This document shows, piece after piece, positions 24,423 through 34,440 of a stretch of 54,929 nucleotides of DNA; the stretch's first letter is position 1, and each line of letters begins with the position of its first letter. This stretch comes from Clostridia bacterium (GTDB lineage: Bacteria; Bacillota; Clostridia; Oscillospirales; Acutalibacteraceae): the NCBI GenBank assembly GCA_017436285.1, contig JAFSDL010000055.1, positions 1 through 54,929 of the forward strand. Direction: 5' to 3'. Made by a program: the position numbers and the translations under genes. The notes under the pieces are model-generated. The model was not told where the DNA came from, ran no database searches, and saw only the letters and a list, made by a program, of their open reading frames with translations.

Positions 24423-24452
24423 AAAAAGCCTTCCATAATGGAAGGCTTTTTT
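24423..24452 (+). terminator. Terminator after CD1247-type gene
   Basis: Stem AGCCTTCCAT / ATGGAAGGCT with A5 and T6 flanks. Confidence 0.92.
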
Positions 24453-24571
24453 AGTGGCAAGTTGAAAATTGAAAGTGACAAGTTAAGGGGAAGCTTCGCT
24501 TCCAAACATTATATTATGCTGACCGCAGGTCCCTAAACTTTCCACTTGCCATTTTCCACTTTCAACTTAAA
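24453..24571. repeat. Heptamer-flanked intergenic element, compact copy
   Basis: The left array has 7-bp units AGTGGCA, AGTTGAA, AATTGAA, AGTGACA, AGTTAAG (24453-24487). A ~50-bp core follows with the hairpin GGAAGC-TTC-GCTTCC and GCTGACCGCAGGTCCC (24518-24533). The right array is inverted: ACTTTCC, ACTTGCC, ATTTTCC, ACTTTCA, ACTTAAA (24537-24571). The whole is an imperfect terminal-inverted-repeat unit like a MITE. The same core, inverted, is at 40.2 and 40.4 kb. Confidence 0.8.
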
Positions 24572-24844
24572 AACAACATCCGTATCTATAATCGATACGG
24601 ATGTTGTTTTATTTTTATCTGGTTGTTTATCCGAAATTTTAAATCCTACTGTTGTTATTACATAAGAAGCAATAAATAAAAGAATAACGATTACTACAAT
24701 TAAAATTTTTCTTATTGTTTCGTTCCTTCTTACTATTTTACTTTCACCAATAACATATTTGCTTGAGCCTAATTTACCGGGATAGTTTCTTGCAAATCCA
24801 TAATAGCTTTTGCGTTTTTTAACATATTCATTATTTTTAGCCAT
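24533..24844 (-). CDS. Small membrane protein whose 3' end lies in the repeat element
   Basis: This 103-residue protein has a basic N-terminus (MAKNNEYVKKRKSYYGF) and one membrane helix (about 46-70); I do not recognise the family. It is translationally coupled to the upstream LCP gene (TAATG overlap), so a wall-related role is possible. The end is odd: a perfect 17-bp terminator hairpin lies inside the frame (24570-24610), and the last dozen residues plus the TAG stop are encoded by the heptamer array. A transcript ending at the hairpin would lack a stop codon. The native C-terminus may have been lost by a frameshift or stop-loss. Confidence 0.6.
   Translation of the reverse strand: MAKNNEYVKKRKSYYGFARNYPGKLGSSKYVIGESKIVRRNETIRKILIVVIVILLFIASYVITTVGFKISDKQPDKNKTTSVSIIDTDVVFKLKVENGKWKV
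24570..24610 (-). terminator. Terminator inside the predicted reading frame
   Basis: Perfect 17-bp stem (24570-24586 / 24594-24610, core AACAACATCCGTATC) with a 7-nt loop and a T-tract on the minus-strand side. It lies 35 nt upstream of the frame's stop codon. Confidence 0.85.
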
Positions 24845-26532
24845 TATGCCGCCACCTCTGGAGCAAGTATTATTTCTTCAGTGGTAGGTGGTGGGGGAGA
24901 GGTAGCTTCAATATCAGTAGTATCTGGCACTTGGATATTTTCTGTTGTTTCCTGTGTTTCTTGTGTTGTATCAACAACAGTCACCTGAGTTTCTGCTTCG
25001 GTTTGAATTTCTGTTTCCGGCTCAATTTGAATTTCTGTTTCTTTTTCTGTTACTTCCTCTGTTTTATTATTATTCTTAGTAGTATCAGGAATATCAGATT
25101 TCAGGGTAGTCTGAGGAGCAGGGTCATTTTTATTTGCCGTTGTAGGCACCGAATTACTTGAAGAGTTATTTACATAATCTCTCTGGTAGTTTGCGCCTCT
25201 GTAAACATCTATAATGGATACTCTGTCCTCATTAATTGTAATATTAGACTGACCATAAAGCTCTTTTTGAAGCTTATGAGCAGCTAACTGATAGTCAACA
25301 ACCCAAATCCAAGCATTTGCACTGCCTGAAGTTCTGCATTCTTCATCGGGCATTTGAAGCTGTGTTCTTTCATAATTAAACCACTTGCCTGTAACTGCCT
25401 GAACGCCTAAGGAAAGAATCTGAGTTTTACTGTAGCCGGTGTCAACATAGGGAAGTAAAATATCAATATATTTATTCAAATCACCGATTGATGCAGTTTT
25501 AACCTTATCAATTATTGATTCAATAACCTGCCTTTGTCTACGAGTTCGGCTAACATCACCATCAGCATCGCATCCGCGTATTCGGCAGAAGCATAACGCC
25601 TGCTCACCATTTAATGTAACATCATCACCATAGGGAAGCTTGATTTTAAATTTTGTATAATTATAATCTGCTTCGTATTTCTGTACATCAACGGTTACAC
25701 CGCCCATAGCATCAACAATTTCTTTGAATGACTCAAAGTTAACCATAACATAGTTATCTATTTCTATTTTATAGTTATTTTCAATTGTTTCAACAAGGCA
25801 TTCAGGTCCACCCATTGAAAAAGCTGCATTAAGCTTTGTACAATATGCACCCTTAGGGCTGTCAATATAAAGGTAGCTATCTCTGAAAAATGAAACAAGT
25901 TTAAGCTGTTTTGTCTTTTTATTCAGAGAAACAAGCATCATAACATCCGTATTACCGGTATTTGTTCCTTTATCAGCACCAACAAGAAGAACGTTTATAA
26001 CATTCTTACTTGACATTTTATTTTCATTGCCCTGAGTAGCCCAGTCCTTAAGAGCCTGTTTAAAATCGGCAGAGCCGATATCAATATTAATATCTTCAAA
26101 CTCTCCATCTTCATAAATGGTATCATCATATTTCACATCATCAAAATTATCGCCTAAAAGACCCAATTTCTGAGAAACAAATATACCAACAGTTGCTGTA
26201 AGTACAAGCACAATGGCAAGAATTACTGCAATAATGCTTACAATAATTTTCTTTTTCTTTGGTAAATTGTTATACCAATTTGAAAACCGCTTGAAAATAT
26301 TTTTTTCTTTTATTGAAGAGCTTTTTAGAATTTCAGTAGTTTCAATAGCTTCTGTAGATTCTATGCACTCTGTAGATTCTGTAGTTTTAATAGCTACAGG
26401 CTCTTCAATTTTCTTTATAACAGGTGGGGGACAAGGATTTTTTGCTCGCTCTTCAGCATCTTTTTTTGCCATTACCTCAAGCAAATCTAAATAATCCTGC
26501 AAATTCTCGTCACGCTTATTACTGTCAGACAT
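24844..26532 (-). CDS. LytR-CpsA-Psr (LCP) family cell-wall glycopolymer ligase
   Basis: This 562-residue protein has a long Thr/Glu-rich cytoplasmic head (1-90), one membrane helix (96-119) and an extracellular LCP domain (about 175-400) with NVLLVGADKG, a DVMMLVSLN segment, the arginine-rich CRIRGCDADGDVSRTRRQRQVIESI and a typical DSYLYI. LCP enzymes transfer undecaprenyl-linked polymers such as teichoic acids or capsule to peptidoglycan. The tail (about 460-562) is Thr/Pro/Glu-rich low complexity. The gene starts 3 nt after gyrA ends, so it is co-transcribed with the gyrase genes, which is unusual company. Confidence 0.88.
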   Translation of the reverse strand: MSDSNKRDENLQDYLDLLEVMAKKDAEERAKNPCPPPVIKKIEEPVAIKTTESTECIESTEAIETTEILKSSSIKEKNIFKRFSNWYNNLPKKKKIIVSIIAVILAIVLVLTATVGIFVSQKLGLLGDNFDDVKYDDTIYEDGEFEDINIDIGSADFKQALKDWATQGNENKMSSKNVINVLLVGADKGTNTGNTDVMMLVSLNKKTKQLKLVSFFRDSYLYIDSPKGAYCTKLNAAFSMGGPECLVETIENNYKIEIDNYVMVNFESFKEIVDAMGGVTVDVQKYEADYNYTKFKIKLPYGDDVTLNGEQALCFCRIRGCDADGDVSRTRRQRQVIESIIDKVKTASIGDLNKYIDILLPYVDTGYSKTQILSLGVQAVTGKWFNYERTQLQMPDEECRTSGSANAWIWVVDYQLAAHKLQKELYGQSNITINEDRVSIIDVYRGANYQRDYVNNSSSNSVPTTANKNDPAPQTTLKSDIPDTTKNNNKTEEVTEKETEIQIEPETEIQTEAETQVTVVDTTQETQETTENIQVPDTTDIEATSPPPPTTEEIILAPEVAA

Positions 26533-26535
26533 AAA

Positions 26536-29139
26536 TTATTCCTCCGTAGTATTTTCGTTTACGTCTTCAGTTCCTATATCCTCATTATCTCCTGATGTGT
26601 CACCTGCACCCTCAGTTGCAGTACCATCGTCTTCAACCTCGCCATTGATTTCATCCTCATCGTGCTCAGTTGTGGAAAGAGTAACAACCTTATCACCCTC
26701 GCCAAGACGCATTACCTTAACACCCTTTGAGGGACGAGCACATACTCTTACTGCAGCAGCAGGAATTCTGATAATAATACCGTCCTGAGAAATAAGAATA
26801 ATATCGTCTTCTTCATTTATATCACTGATGGCTGCAATTTCACCATATTTTTCAATATGATAGTTTTTAAGGCCCTTACCGCCTCTTGACTGAACACGAT
26901 AGTTATCATTTTCGCTGATACGACCGAAACCGGTTTCACTTACAGTAAGAAGCTTACCGCCTTCACTCATAACGCTCATACCTATAACCTCATCACCCTC
27001 TTTAAGAGTGATAGCCTTAACACCACTTGCAGTTCTGCCTAAAGGTCTTGCATCATTTTCATTGAAACGGATACACATACCCTTCTTTGTAGCAACAAGT
27101 AAATCATCGTTACCCGATGTAAGCTTAACCCAGGCAAGCTCATCATCCTCACGAAGAGTAACAGCAATAATACCATTTCTTCTGGTGCTCCTGTAAATAT
27201 CAAGAGAGGAACGCTTAATAAGACCCTTTCTTGTTACCATACAGATATACATACCCTCGTCATTCTTAGGCACCTGAATCATAGCAGAAACCTTTTCGCC
27301 ACTTTCAAGAGGAAGAATATTAACAATATTTGTTCCCTTACTTGTTTTACTGCCTTCAGGAATTTCATAGCCCTTAAGACGATATGCGCGTCCCCTTGTG
27401 GTATAGAACATTATAACATCGTGAGAAGATGCAATAAACATTGTTTCTGCATAGTCGTCCTCACGCCTTGTCATACCCTTAACACCGCGACCGCCTCTGT
27501 TCTGAGCAGAGAATTGGTCAACAGGCTGACGCTTGATATAACCCATATTTGTATAGGTATACATACATTTTTCTTCGGGAATAAGGTCTTCAATATCAAC
27601 CTCACCGCTGACATTTTCAATAGCGGTTCTGCGGTCATCAGAATATTTGTTACTGATAACTTCAAGCTCTTCCTTAACAATATTGAGAACTCTTTCGTGT
27701 GAAGCAAGAATATCTTCATAATCCTTGATTTTTTCACGAAGCTCATTGAGCTCATTAGTAATTTTAAGAATTTCGAGACCTGCCAACTGACCTAAACGGA
27801 AAGCAACAATTGCTGCTGCCTGAACATCGTCAAAGTCAAATTTTTCCATAATAGCAGTTTTGGCTTCTGCCTGACCGCCCTTACAAGCACGGATTGTTGC
27901 AATAATTTCATCAACAATATCAATGGCTTTTGCAAGACCATCAAGAATATGTGCTCTTTCCTGAGCTTTTTTAAGCTCAAATTGTGTTCTTCTTATAATA
28001 ACATTACACTGATGGTCAATGTATTTTTGAAGAATTTCTTTAAGTGTAAGAATCTTAGGCTGACCATCATCAAGTGCAAGCAAAATAACACCGCAGGTTG
28101 ACTGAAGCTGAGTATATGAGAACAGCTTGTTAAGAACAACCTGAGCATTTGCATCACGCTTTAATTCAATTTCAATGTGCATACCTGTCTTATCAGAAGA
28201 ATAGTCGTTGATATCATCAATACCTTCAACTCTTTTTTCTTTTGCAAGGTCTGCAATTGATTCAATAAGGCGTGCCTTATTTACCATATAGGGAATTTCG
28301 GTAATTATAATTTTAAATCTTCCGTTTTTGGTTTCAATAATTTCAGTTTTTGCGCGCACAATTACCTTTGCGCGACCGGTAGCATAGGCAGCTCTGATAC
28401 CTGCTCTGCCCATAATAATGCCGCCTGTTGGGAAGTCGGGACCCTGAATATGCTCCATAAGGTCTTCAAGCTCTGCTTCAGGGTTATCAATAAGGCATTC
28501 AATAGCACCGCAAACCTCACCTAAGTTGTGAGGGGGAATATTTGTAGCCATACCAACTGCAATACCCTGAGAACCGTTAACAAGAAGGTTCGGAAAACGA
28601 GCGGGTAAAACAGTGGGTTCTTTAAGTCTGTCATCATAGTTAGGAACAAAATCAACAGTATTTTTTTCAATATCTGTGAGCATTTCCATAGCCATTTTGC
28701 TCATTCTTGACTCTGTGTAACGATAAGCAGCAGGTGGGTCACCATCAATAGAACCAAAGTTACCGTGACCGTCAACAAGCATATATCTCATTGAGAAGTC
28801 CTGAGCAAGTCTTACCATTGCATCATAAACAGATGCGTCACCGTGAGGATGATATCTACCAAGAACAGAACCAACCGTATCAGCGCACTTACGGTGTGGC
28901 TTATCAGGATAAAGACTGTTCTCATACATTGTGTAAAGAATTCTTCTGTGAACAGGCTTTAAACCATCACGCACATCAGGAAGGGCACGGGCAGTAATAA
29001 CAGACATTGAATAATCAAGGAATGCTGTTCTTACTTCTTTATTAATTTCAACATTTACAATTCTTTGATTCTGATAAGGGTCAGGAAGATTATTTACACC
29101 TTGAGTGACGCCTTCGTTTTTTTCATTAAATTCGTCCAT
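26536..29139 (-). CDS. gyrA: DNA gyrase subunit A
   Basis: This 867-residue type II topoisomerase subunit introduces negative supercoils with GyrB. The catalytic tyrosine is in RYTESRM (Y141), the GyrA box [10 protein letters not shown] is present, and C-terminal beta-pinwheel repeats follow, then an acidic Glu/Asp tail of ~45 residues. In the quinolone-resistance region the motif is [10 protein letters not shown], so the residue equivalent to E. coli Ser83 is Ala102. It lies 19 nt after gyrB in the origin block. Confidence 0.97.
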   Translation of the reverse strand: MDEFNEKNEGVTQGVNNLPDPYQNQRIVNVEINKEVRTAFLDYSMSVITARALPDVRDGLKPVHRRILYTMYENSLYPDKPHRKCADTVGSVLGRYHPHGDASVYDAMVRLAQDFSMRYMLVDGHGNFGSIDGDPPAAYRYTESRMSKMAMEMLTDIEKNTVDFVPNYDDRLKEPTVLPARFPNLLVNGSQGIAVGMATNIPPHNLGEVCGAIECLIDNPEAELEDLMEHIQGPDFPTGGIIMGRAGIRAAYATGRAKVIVRAKTEIIETKNGRFKIIITEIPYMVNKARLIESIADLAKEKRVEGIDDINDYSSDKTGMHIEIELKRDANAQVVLNKLFSYTQLQSTCGVILLALDDGQPKILTLKEILQKYIDHQCNVIIRRTQFELKKAQERAHILDGLAKAIDIVDEIIATIRACKGGQAEAKTAIMEKFDFDDVQAAAIVAFRLGQLAGLEILKITNELNELREKIKDYEDILASHERVLNIVKEELEVISNKYSDDRRTAIENVSGEVDIEDLIPEEKCMYTYTNMGYIKRQPVDQFSAQNRGGRGVKGMTRREDDYAETMFIASSHDVIMFYTTRGRAYRLKGYEIPEGSKTSKGTNIVNILPLESGEKVSAMIQVPKNDEGMYICMVTRKGLIKRSSLDIYRSTRRNGIIAVTLREDDELAWVKLTSGNDDLLVATKKGMCIRFNENDARPLGRTASGVKAITLKEGDEVIGMSVMSEGGKLLTVSETGFGRISENDNYRVQSRGGKGLKNYHIEKYGEIAAISDINEEDDIILISQDGIIIRIPAAAVRVCARPSKGVKVMRLGEGDKVVTLSTTEHDEDEINGEVEDDGTATEGAGDTSGDNEDIGTEDVNENTTEE

Positions 29140-29158
29140 CTTTTAAATCCTCCCTTTC

Positions 29159-31159
29159 TTAAATATCAAGATTTTTAACATATTTAGCATTTTTCTCAAT
29201 AAACTCTCTTCTGGGCTCAACCTGGTCACCCATAAGAATTGAGAAGGTTTCATCTGCTTTTTCTGCATCTTCAACCGTAACTCTGAGCATAAGTCTTGTT
29301 TCAGGGTTCATAGTTGTATCCCAGAGCTGTTCAGGGTCCATTTCACCAAGACCCTTATAACGCTGAATAGAAACGCCTGTTCCTACCTCAGCAATAATTT
29401 TATCTCTTTCTTCATCACTATAAGCATACTGATGCTTCTGACCTTTACTTATTCTGTAAAGAGGGGGTTGAGCAAGGTAAACGTGACCCTGCTTGATAAG
29501 CTCGGGCATATAACGGAAGAAGAAGGTGAGAAGAAGTGTTCTGATATGAGCACCGTCAACGTCAGCATCGGCCATAATGATAATTTTATCATAACGAAGC
29601 TTGCTTATATCAAAATCCTCGCCTAATCCTGTACCCAAAGCAAGAACAACAGGTGTAAGCTTATCGTTACCGATAACCTTATCTACTCTTGCTTTTTCAA
29701 CGTTAAGCATTTTACCCCAAAGAGGAAGAATTGCCTGAATCATTCTGTCACGGCCTGCCTTTGCAGAACCGCCCGCAGAATCACCCTCGACGATATAAAT
29801 TTCTGTTTTTGTAGCATCTTTATCGATACAGTCTGCAAGCTTACCGGGAAGAGAATTGCTTTTAAGAACAGATTTTCTTGCACTGTCTCTTGCTTTTCTT
29901 GCGGCTTCTCTCGCTCTTGAAGCATCAAGTGCTTTATTAAAAATTACTTTTGCTTCTGAAGGATTTTCTTCAAAGTATGTGGAAAGCTTTTCATAAACAC
30001 ATTTTGAAACAAGGGGAGTAATGTCAGTGTTACCTAATTTACCCTTTGTTTGTCCTTCAAACTGTGCTTCAGTAAGCTTTACGCTGATAACTGCAGTAAG
30101 ACCTTCACGAACATCATCACCGGAAAGGTTTTTATCGTTATCCTTTAATAATTTATATTTTCTGCCGTATTCATTAAATACTCTTGTTAAAGCAGTTTTA
30201 AAGCCATTTTCGTGAGTACCGCCATCAATGGTTCTGACATTGTTTGCAAAGCTTAAAAGAAGCTCGTTGTAGCTATCATTATACATAAGAGCAATATTAG
30301 CTTCTCTGTCACCACTGACTGCAGAAAAATGTATTGGATTTTCGTGAAGAGCCTTAAGTCCTCTTTTATTTGTTTCAAATTCTACGAAGGATGAAATACC
30401 ACCTTCAAAGCAGTAAACCTCTTTTACCTCATCAACATCACGCTTATCAGTAAGAGAAATTGAAAGGCCTGCATTAAGGAAAGCCTGCTCTCTTAATCTT
30501 CTTTCAAGAGTTTCAAACTCATAAACAGTTGTTTCGGTAAATATTTCGGGGTCTGCTTTAAATCTTATAAGAGTACCTGTTTCTTCAGTATCACCTATAA
30601 CCTTAAGGTCACAAGTAGGATTACCTCTTTCAAAGCGCTGATAGTGAACGTGACCATCCTGAGAAACCTCAACCTCAAACCATTCAGAAAGAGCATTAAC
30701 AACAGATGAACCAACACCGTGAAGACCACCTGAAACCTTGTAACCGCTTCCGCCGAATTTACCACCTGCGTGAAGAACTGTAAGAACAACAGTAACAGCA
30801 GGAAGACCCTGTTGCTCATTTATACCAACAGGAATACCGCGTCCGTTATCACGAACAGTTATAACATCACCGGGAAGAATTTCTACCTGAATATCAGTAC
30901 AAAAGCCTGCAAGAGCCTCATCTATGGAATTGTCAACAATCTCATAAACAAGGTGATGAAGACCCTTAGGTCCTGTTGAACCTATGTACATACCGGGTCT
31001 TTTTCTTACAGCCTCAAGTCCTTCAAGAACCTGAATTGCACTTGCATCATACTTTTCAGTAACAACAGTGTCAATTTCTGTGTTTTCATCAAGCACTACT
31101 TCATTTTCTTTAGCTTCCTCAAGAAGCTCCTCTTCGGTTTTAATAATGTTTTCGTCCAA
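29159..31159 (-). CDS. gyrB: DNA gyrase subunit B
   Basis: This 666-residue protein has a GHKL ATPase domain ([36 protein letters not shown]), then the TOPRIM domain with [15 protein letters not shown] and a [13 protein letters not shown]-type segment and [14 protein letters not shown]. The extra ~35-residue N-terminal acidic extension precedes the usual start region. GGAGG lies before the ATG. It is followed by gyrA in a clear operon. Confidence 0.97.
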   Translation of the reverse strand: MDENIIKTEEELLEEAKENEVVLDENTEIDTVVTEKYDASAIQVLEGLEAVRKRPGMYIGSTGPKGLHHLVYEIVDNSIDEALAGFCTDIQVEILPGDVITVRDNGRGIPVGINEQQGLPAVTVVLTVLHAGGKFGGSGYKVSGGLHGVGSSVVNALSEWFEVEVSQDGHVHYQRFERGNPTCDLKVIGDTEETGTLIRFKADPEIFTETTVYEFETLERRLREQAFLNAGLSISLTDKRDVDEVKEVYCFEGGISSFVEFETNKRGLKALHENPIHFSAVSGDREANIALMYNDSYNELLLSFANNVRTIDGGTHENGFKTALTRVFNEYGRKYKLLKDNDKNLSGDDVREGLTAVISVKLTEAQFEGQTKGKLGNTDITPLVSKCVYEKLSTYFEENPSEAKVIFNKALDASRAREAARKARDSARKSVLKSNSLPGKLADCIDKDATKTEIYIVEGDSAGGSAKAGRDRMIQAILPLWGKMLNVEKARVDKVIGNDKLTPVVLALGTGLGEDFDISKLRYDKIIIMADADVDGAHIRTLLLTFFFRYMPELIKQGHVYLAQPPLYRISKGQKHQYAYSDEERDKIIAEVGTGVSIQRYKGLGEMDPEQLWDTTMNPETRLMLRVTVEDAEKADETFSILMGDQVEPRREFIEKNAKYVKNLDI

Positions 31160-31218
31160 AATACTAACCTCCGTAGAAGATTAAAATAATTATATAGAAT
31201 AATGTATTTAAAAATTTA

Positions 31219-31482
31219 TTATCCGATATGGCCGGATTCAATTCTCCTTAAAACTGTTCCTACAGAAACGGGAGAAATATAGATTTTTTTACCCTTTGGT
31301 GTCTGGCAGACAATAAAGGATTTCGGAAGCTCAAAGGGTGCAACATTAATTACACTCTTTTCCTTTTCCGCATTGTTAAGATAATCTATTGTTTTTTTCA
31401 TAACAGTGGTATTTTCCATATCAAAGATACCTATTATTTCTTTATCAATAATAACTGTATCCTGACCTATATGAATAAACAT
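31219..31482 (-). CDS. remB: RemB/YaaB-type DUF370 regulator
   Basis: This 87-residue protein starts MFIHIGQDTVIIDKEIIGIFD and ends in a PVSVGTVLRRI segment, matching the DUF370 RemB (YaaB) family that sits between recF and gyrB in Bacillus. Its ATG shares one base with the recF stop (TAATG). Relatives (RemA) bind DNA and act on biofilm-matrix genes; the role of RemB is less clear. Confidence 0.85.
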   Translation of the reverse strand: MFIHIGQDTVIIDKEIIGIFDMENTTVMKKTIDYLNNAEKEKSVINVAPFELPKSFIVCQTPKGKKIYISPVSVGTVLRRIESGHIG

Positions 31483-32579
31483 TATATTATTTCTCCTTCC
31501 TTAACAAGAAAGGATTTACCTCCACAAAGCCTTAATACCTGTGATGGGTCACAGCAGGTGAGAAAAACCTGCCTGTCATTTATATGATTTAAAACATAAT
31601 CCTGACGTTTTTCATCAAGCTCACTCATAACATCATCAAGAAGAGCAACGGGAGTTTCACCTGTTATCTTTTTTATTATTTCTGATTCGCCTAATTTAAG
31701 AGCTAATGCACAGGAACGCTGCTGACCTTGTGAGCCGAAGCTTCTTGCACTGACATTATTTATGAGAATTTCCAAATCGTCTCTGTGAGGACCGATTGTG
31801 GTTGTTTTTGCGATTATATCCTCTTTTCGAGCTTCTTTTATTTTTTCAAGCTCGTTTAAATAAATATCCTTCACAGAAAAATTTTCATTTATAATTTCAT
31901 TTCTTGAGTAAGAAACAGAAAAAATTTCTTTATTTTCAGATATTCCCGAATAGATAATTTTACTGTAATCAGAAAGTAAGCTTATATAATTCAATCTTTC
32001 TTTTATAACTGCTGCAGAATACCTTGCTAATTGGTCATCCCAGGTGTCAAGTATATCGTAAAGCTGTGAATTTAAGTGTATATCCTTAAGCAAGGCATTT
32101 CTTTGAATAAGAGCCTTTTTAAAGCCTGCAAGATGCTCTGCATAGGATGGCTTCAGCTGACAAAGAGCAGTGTCTAAAAATCTTCTTCTTGCAGATGGGC
32201 CATCTTTAATTAAAGATAAATGCACAGGTGAAAAAATTACTGCATAAAATGAACCTATTAATTCTGCAGTTGAACGAAGAGAAACGCCATTTAAAGAAGC
32301 ATTTTTCTTTTTATCTGAAATAATTATCTGAGATTTTTTTTCTCTCAGATTATCAGAAAAATCTAAATTAATTTTTGCAAATTCTTCATCGAATTTTATT
32401 AATTCAATATCTTTTGCACCACGAAAGCTTTTACAGCCTGTGAAAAGCCATATAGCCTCTAAAATATTTGTTTTTCCCTGAGCATTTTCACCGTAAATAA
32501 CATTTACTCCATTATCAGCAGTAAAGCTCAAATCAGCAATATTTCTGAAATTTTTGATATTAACGGAATTAATTATCAT
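31482..32579 (-). CDS. recF: DNA replication and repair protein RecF
   Basis: This 365-residue SMC-like ATPase has Walker A GENAQGKT (30-37), a signature region SFGSQGQQRSCALALKL, and Walker B VALLDDVMSELDEKR. It helps load RecA at gaps. It sits 5 nt downstream of the S4 gene, in the classic dnaA-dnaN-S4-recF order. Confidence 0.96.
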   Translation of the reverse strand: MIINSVNIKNFRNIADLSFTADNGVNVIYGENAQGKTNILEAIWLFTGCKSFRGAKDIELIKFDEEFAKINLDFSDNLREKKSQIIISDKKKNASLNGVSLRSTAELIGSFYAVIFSPVHLSLIKDGPSARRRFLDTALCQLKPSYAEHLAGFKKALIQRNALLKDIHLNSQLYDILDTWDDQLARYSAAVIKERLNYISLLSDYSKIIYSGISENKEIFSVSYSRNEIINENFSVKDIYLNELEKIKEARKEDIIAKTTTIGPHRDDLEILINNVSARSFGSQGQQRSCALALKLGESEIIKKITGETPVALLDDVMSELDEKRQDYVLNHINDRQVFLTCCDPSQVLRLCGGKSFLVKEGEII

Positions 32580-32584
32580 ATTAA

Positions 32585-32824
32585 TTATTTCACATTATAA
32601 ATTATTCGTTCATATTCAGCGCTGTCTCCCTGACGGAGCTTTTTTCCTCGCATTGTGCAGGTTTCTCCGTTTACCTTAACTTCGCCTTCCTGAATAATAA
32701 TTTTTGCGTGTCCGCCCGTATTAACCACACCAACATTTTTTAAAAGGTCATCAAGTCTTATATAATCGCCTTTTAAAATAAAATCCTTGTGTTCCTTTTG
32801 GGCTACCTTAACTTTTATTTTCAT
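32585..32824 (-). CDS. yaaA: S4-domain RNA-binding protein, YaaA type
   Basis: This 79-residue protein is one S4 RNA-binding domain: YIRLDDLLKNVGVVNTGGHA, then GEVKVNGE, then RGKKLRQGD. Its position between dnaN and recF is conserved across Firmicutes, where it is called YaaA; function is unknown, perhaps ribosome-linked. Confidence 0.92.
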   Translation of the reverse strand: MKIKVKVAQKEHKDFILKGDYIRLDDLLKNVGVVNTGGHAKIIIQEGEVKVNGETCTMRGKKLRQGDSAEYERIIYNVK

Positions 32825-32863
32825 TTTTTGAACATTCTTTCAGATATTGTATAAAACTTTTTA

Positions 32864-33979
32864 TCAGCCTATATTTTCATTTTTTAATCTCATAGGAATA
32901 ATGAGGAAAATAAAGCTATCGCCTTCAACGGGCTTAATTATAATAGGTGAAACAGGACTTGAAAGCTCGATTTTTACCTCATCAACATCAACTGTGCGTA
33001 AGCAGTCAGTTAAATAAGTATTATTAAAGCCGATTTCAAGTCTCTTACCTTCAATTGATGCAGGAATTTTATCGGTTGCCGCACCAAGAGATGTTGCACT
33101 GGAAATTCTTATAGTATTATCATCAAAAATGCAACGAACAGGACTCTTTATTTTGCTTGTAATAAGAAGAGATGTTCTTTCAACGCTGTCAAGAATAAGC
33201 TTAAGGTTAACTCTTGCCTTTGTTGAGCTTTCAGAGGGAATTGCATTTTTATAATTAAAGAATTCACCCTCTAAAAGACGGGAAACGATTCTGTAATTAC
33301 CGATTTCGAAAAGTATAAATTTCTTTCCGATGGAGAATGTGATGTTTGCATCATCATCGTCTGTTAATTTAACAACCTCGGAAAGAGTTTTTGCAGGAAC
33401 AACAAAAGTCATATCCTCGCCTGCATATTCAACTGTTTCATTTCTTATTGCAAGGCGGAAGCCATCACAGGAAATGAGGCGAAGATTATTGTTTTCAACC
33501 TCAAATTTGATACCCTTGTGAACAGGCTTAATATCCTGAACTGCAACTGCAAAAATAGTTTGCTTAACCATATTTTTAAGAATACCCTGCTTGATTGCAA
33601 AGGGAACACCACCTGAAACAGTGGGAAGCTCGGGATAATCGTCTGCAGGGATACCTACAAGAGAAAATTCTGCTTCGCCCGATGTGATTTTGCAAAGGTT
33701 ATGGCTATCGCAGTTAATTGTAACGGTTTGAGAGGGAAGGCGCCTTAAAATATCGCAGAGGAGACGAGCGTTAAGAACAATGCTTCCTTCTGCTTCTGTT
33801 GAGCATTCAATAACAGTTGTAATGCCAACCTCAAGGTCATAGCCTGTAAGAGTGAGCTTTGAATTTTTAGCCTGAAGATAAATACCTTCTGTTGCAGGAA
33901 GAGTGCTCTTTTGAGGAACACCGCGCTGAACGATGTTACAAGCTTCTGCAAGAACGGATGTGTTACAAATTATTTTCAT
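32864..33979 (-). CDS. dnaN: DNA polymerase III beta sliding clamp
   Basis: This 371-residue protein starts MKIICNTSVLAEACNIVQRGVP and shows the three-domain clamp pattern, including LPATEGIYLQA and PADDYPELP, and a C-terminal SPVSPIIIKPVEGDSFIFLIIPMR-type ending. It tethers polymerase to DNA. A GGAGG site lies upstream. The 461-bp gap before it, towards dnaA, holds a promoter, TGTTCAAA repeats and a hairpin array. Confidence 0.97.
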   Translation of the reverse strand: MKIICNTSVLAEACNIVQRGVPQKSTLPATEGIYLQAKNSKLTLTGYDLEVGITTVIECSTEAEGSIVLNARLLCDILRRLPSQTVTINCDSHNLCKITSGEAEFSLVGIPADDYPELPTVSGGVPFAIKQGILKNMVKQTIFAVAVQDIKPVHKGIKFEVENNNLRLISCDGFRLAIRNETVEYAGEDMTFVVPAKTLSEVVKLTDDDDANITFSIGKKFILFEIGNYRIVSRLLEGEFFNYKNAIPSESSTKARVNLKLILDSVERTSLLITSKIKSPVRCIFDDNTIRISSATSLGAATDKIPASIEGKRLEIGFNNTYLTDCLRTVDVDEVKIELSSPVSPIIIKPVEGDSFIFLIIPMRLKNENIG

Positions 33980-34058
33980 AGTGCTACCTCCATAAAGATA
34001 GAAATAAAAGTTTTTGATTTTGCGAATAAAAGGAAAAATTGTGTTAAAAATATATAAT

Positions 34059-34087
34059 TAAACAGTAGCAGTAGTAGATACTGTCAA
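34059..34087 (-). promoter_or_regulatory. Candidate dnaN promoter with TAG/CAG triplets
   Basis: On the minus strand: -35 TTGACA (34082-34087), a 17-bp spacer, -10 TGTTTA (34059-34064). The spacer on the plus strand reads as consecutive triplets CAG-TAG-CAG-TAG-TAG, resembling DnaA-trio elements of bacterial origins. Confidence 0.5.
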
Positions 34088-34196
34088 ATTGTAGAAAGTG
34101 GGCTTTAACCATTGATTTAAAAGGGCTTAATGGACTTTTCATCTCTGTAAGAAAAATGTTAATAAATGTCAGTAACTGAACTCTTAAAAATCGCCG

Positions 34197-34247
34197 TGTT
34201 CATATTGTTCAAAACTTTTTAAACATCACTGTTCAAAATGTTCAAAG
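34197..34247. repeat. TGTTCAAA repeat cluster next to dnaN
   Basis: TGTTCA (34197) and three 9-mers TGTTCAAA(A/G) at 34206, 34230 and 34239, the last two directly abutting. Further copies lie upstream of dnaA at 35920 and, inverted, at 36007. Confidence 0.6.
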
Positions 34248-34268
34248 ACTAAAGAATAAAGTTTTCGT

Positions 34269-34437
34269 CAACCTTTTTCAAAAGGTTGTGGGGTCAAGGG
34301 GCAAAGCCCTTGTCGCATTCCGCAGAATGCGAAATACCTTTTCATAAAAAGCGCAGGAAGGTAGATAAAACAGTCCGGTGTGACTGTTTTATCGTAGGAA
34401 ACCCTCGCCGGGGGTTTCCTGTAATGCCAAAGGCATT
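34269..34437. repeat. Seven-hairpin array after dnaA
   Basis: Back-to-back perfect or near-perfect hairpins lie at 34269-34288, 34295-34312, 34314-34331, 34335-34363, 34364-34393 (12-bp stem GATAAAACAGTC), 34397-34419 (GGAAACCC stem) and 34423-34437 (AATGCC stem), ending 4 nt before the dnaA stop codon. Some could terminate dnaA transcripts. Confidence 0.75.
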
Positions 34438-34440
34438 ATT

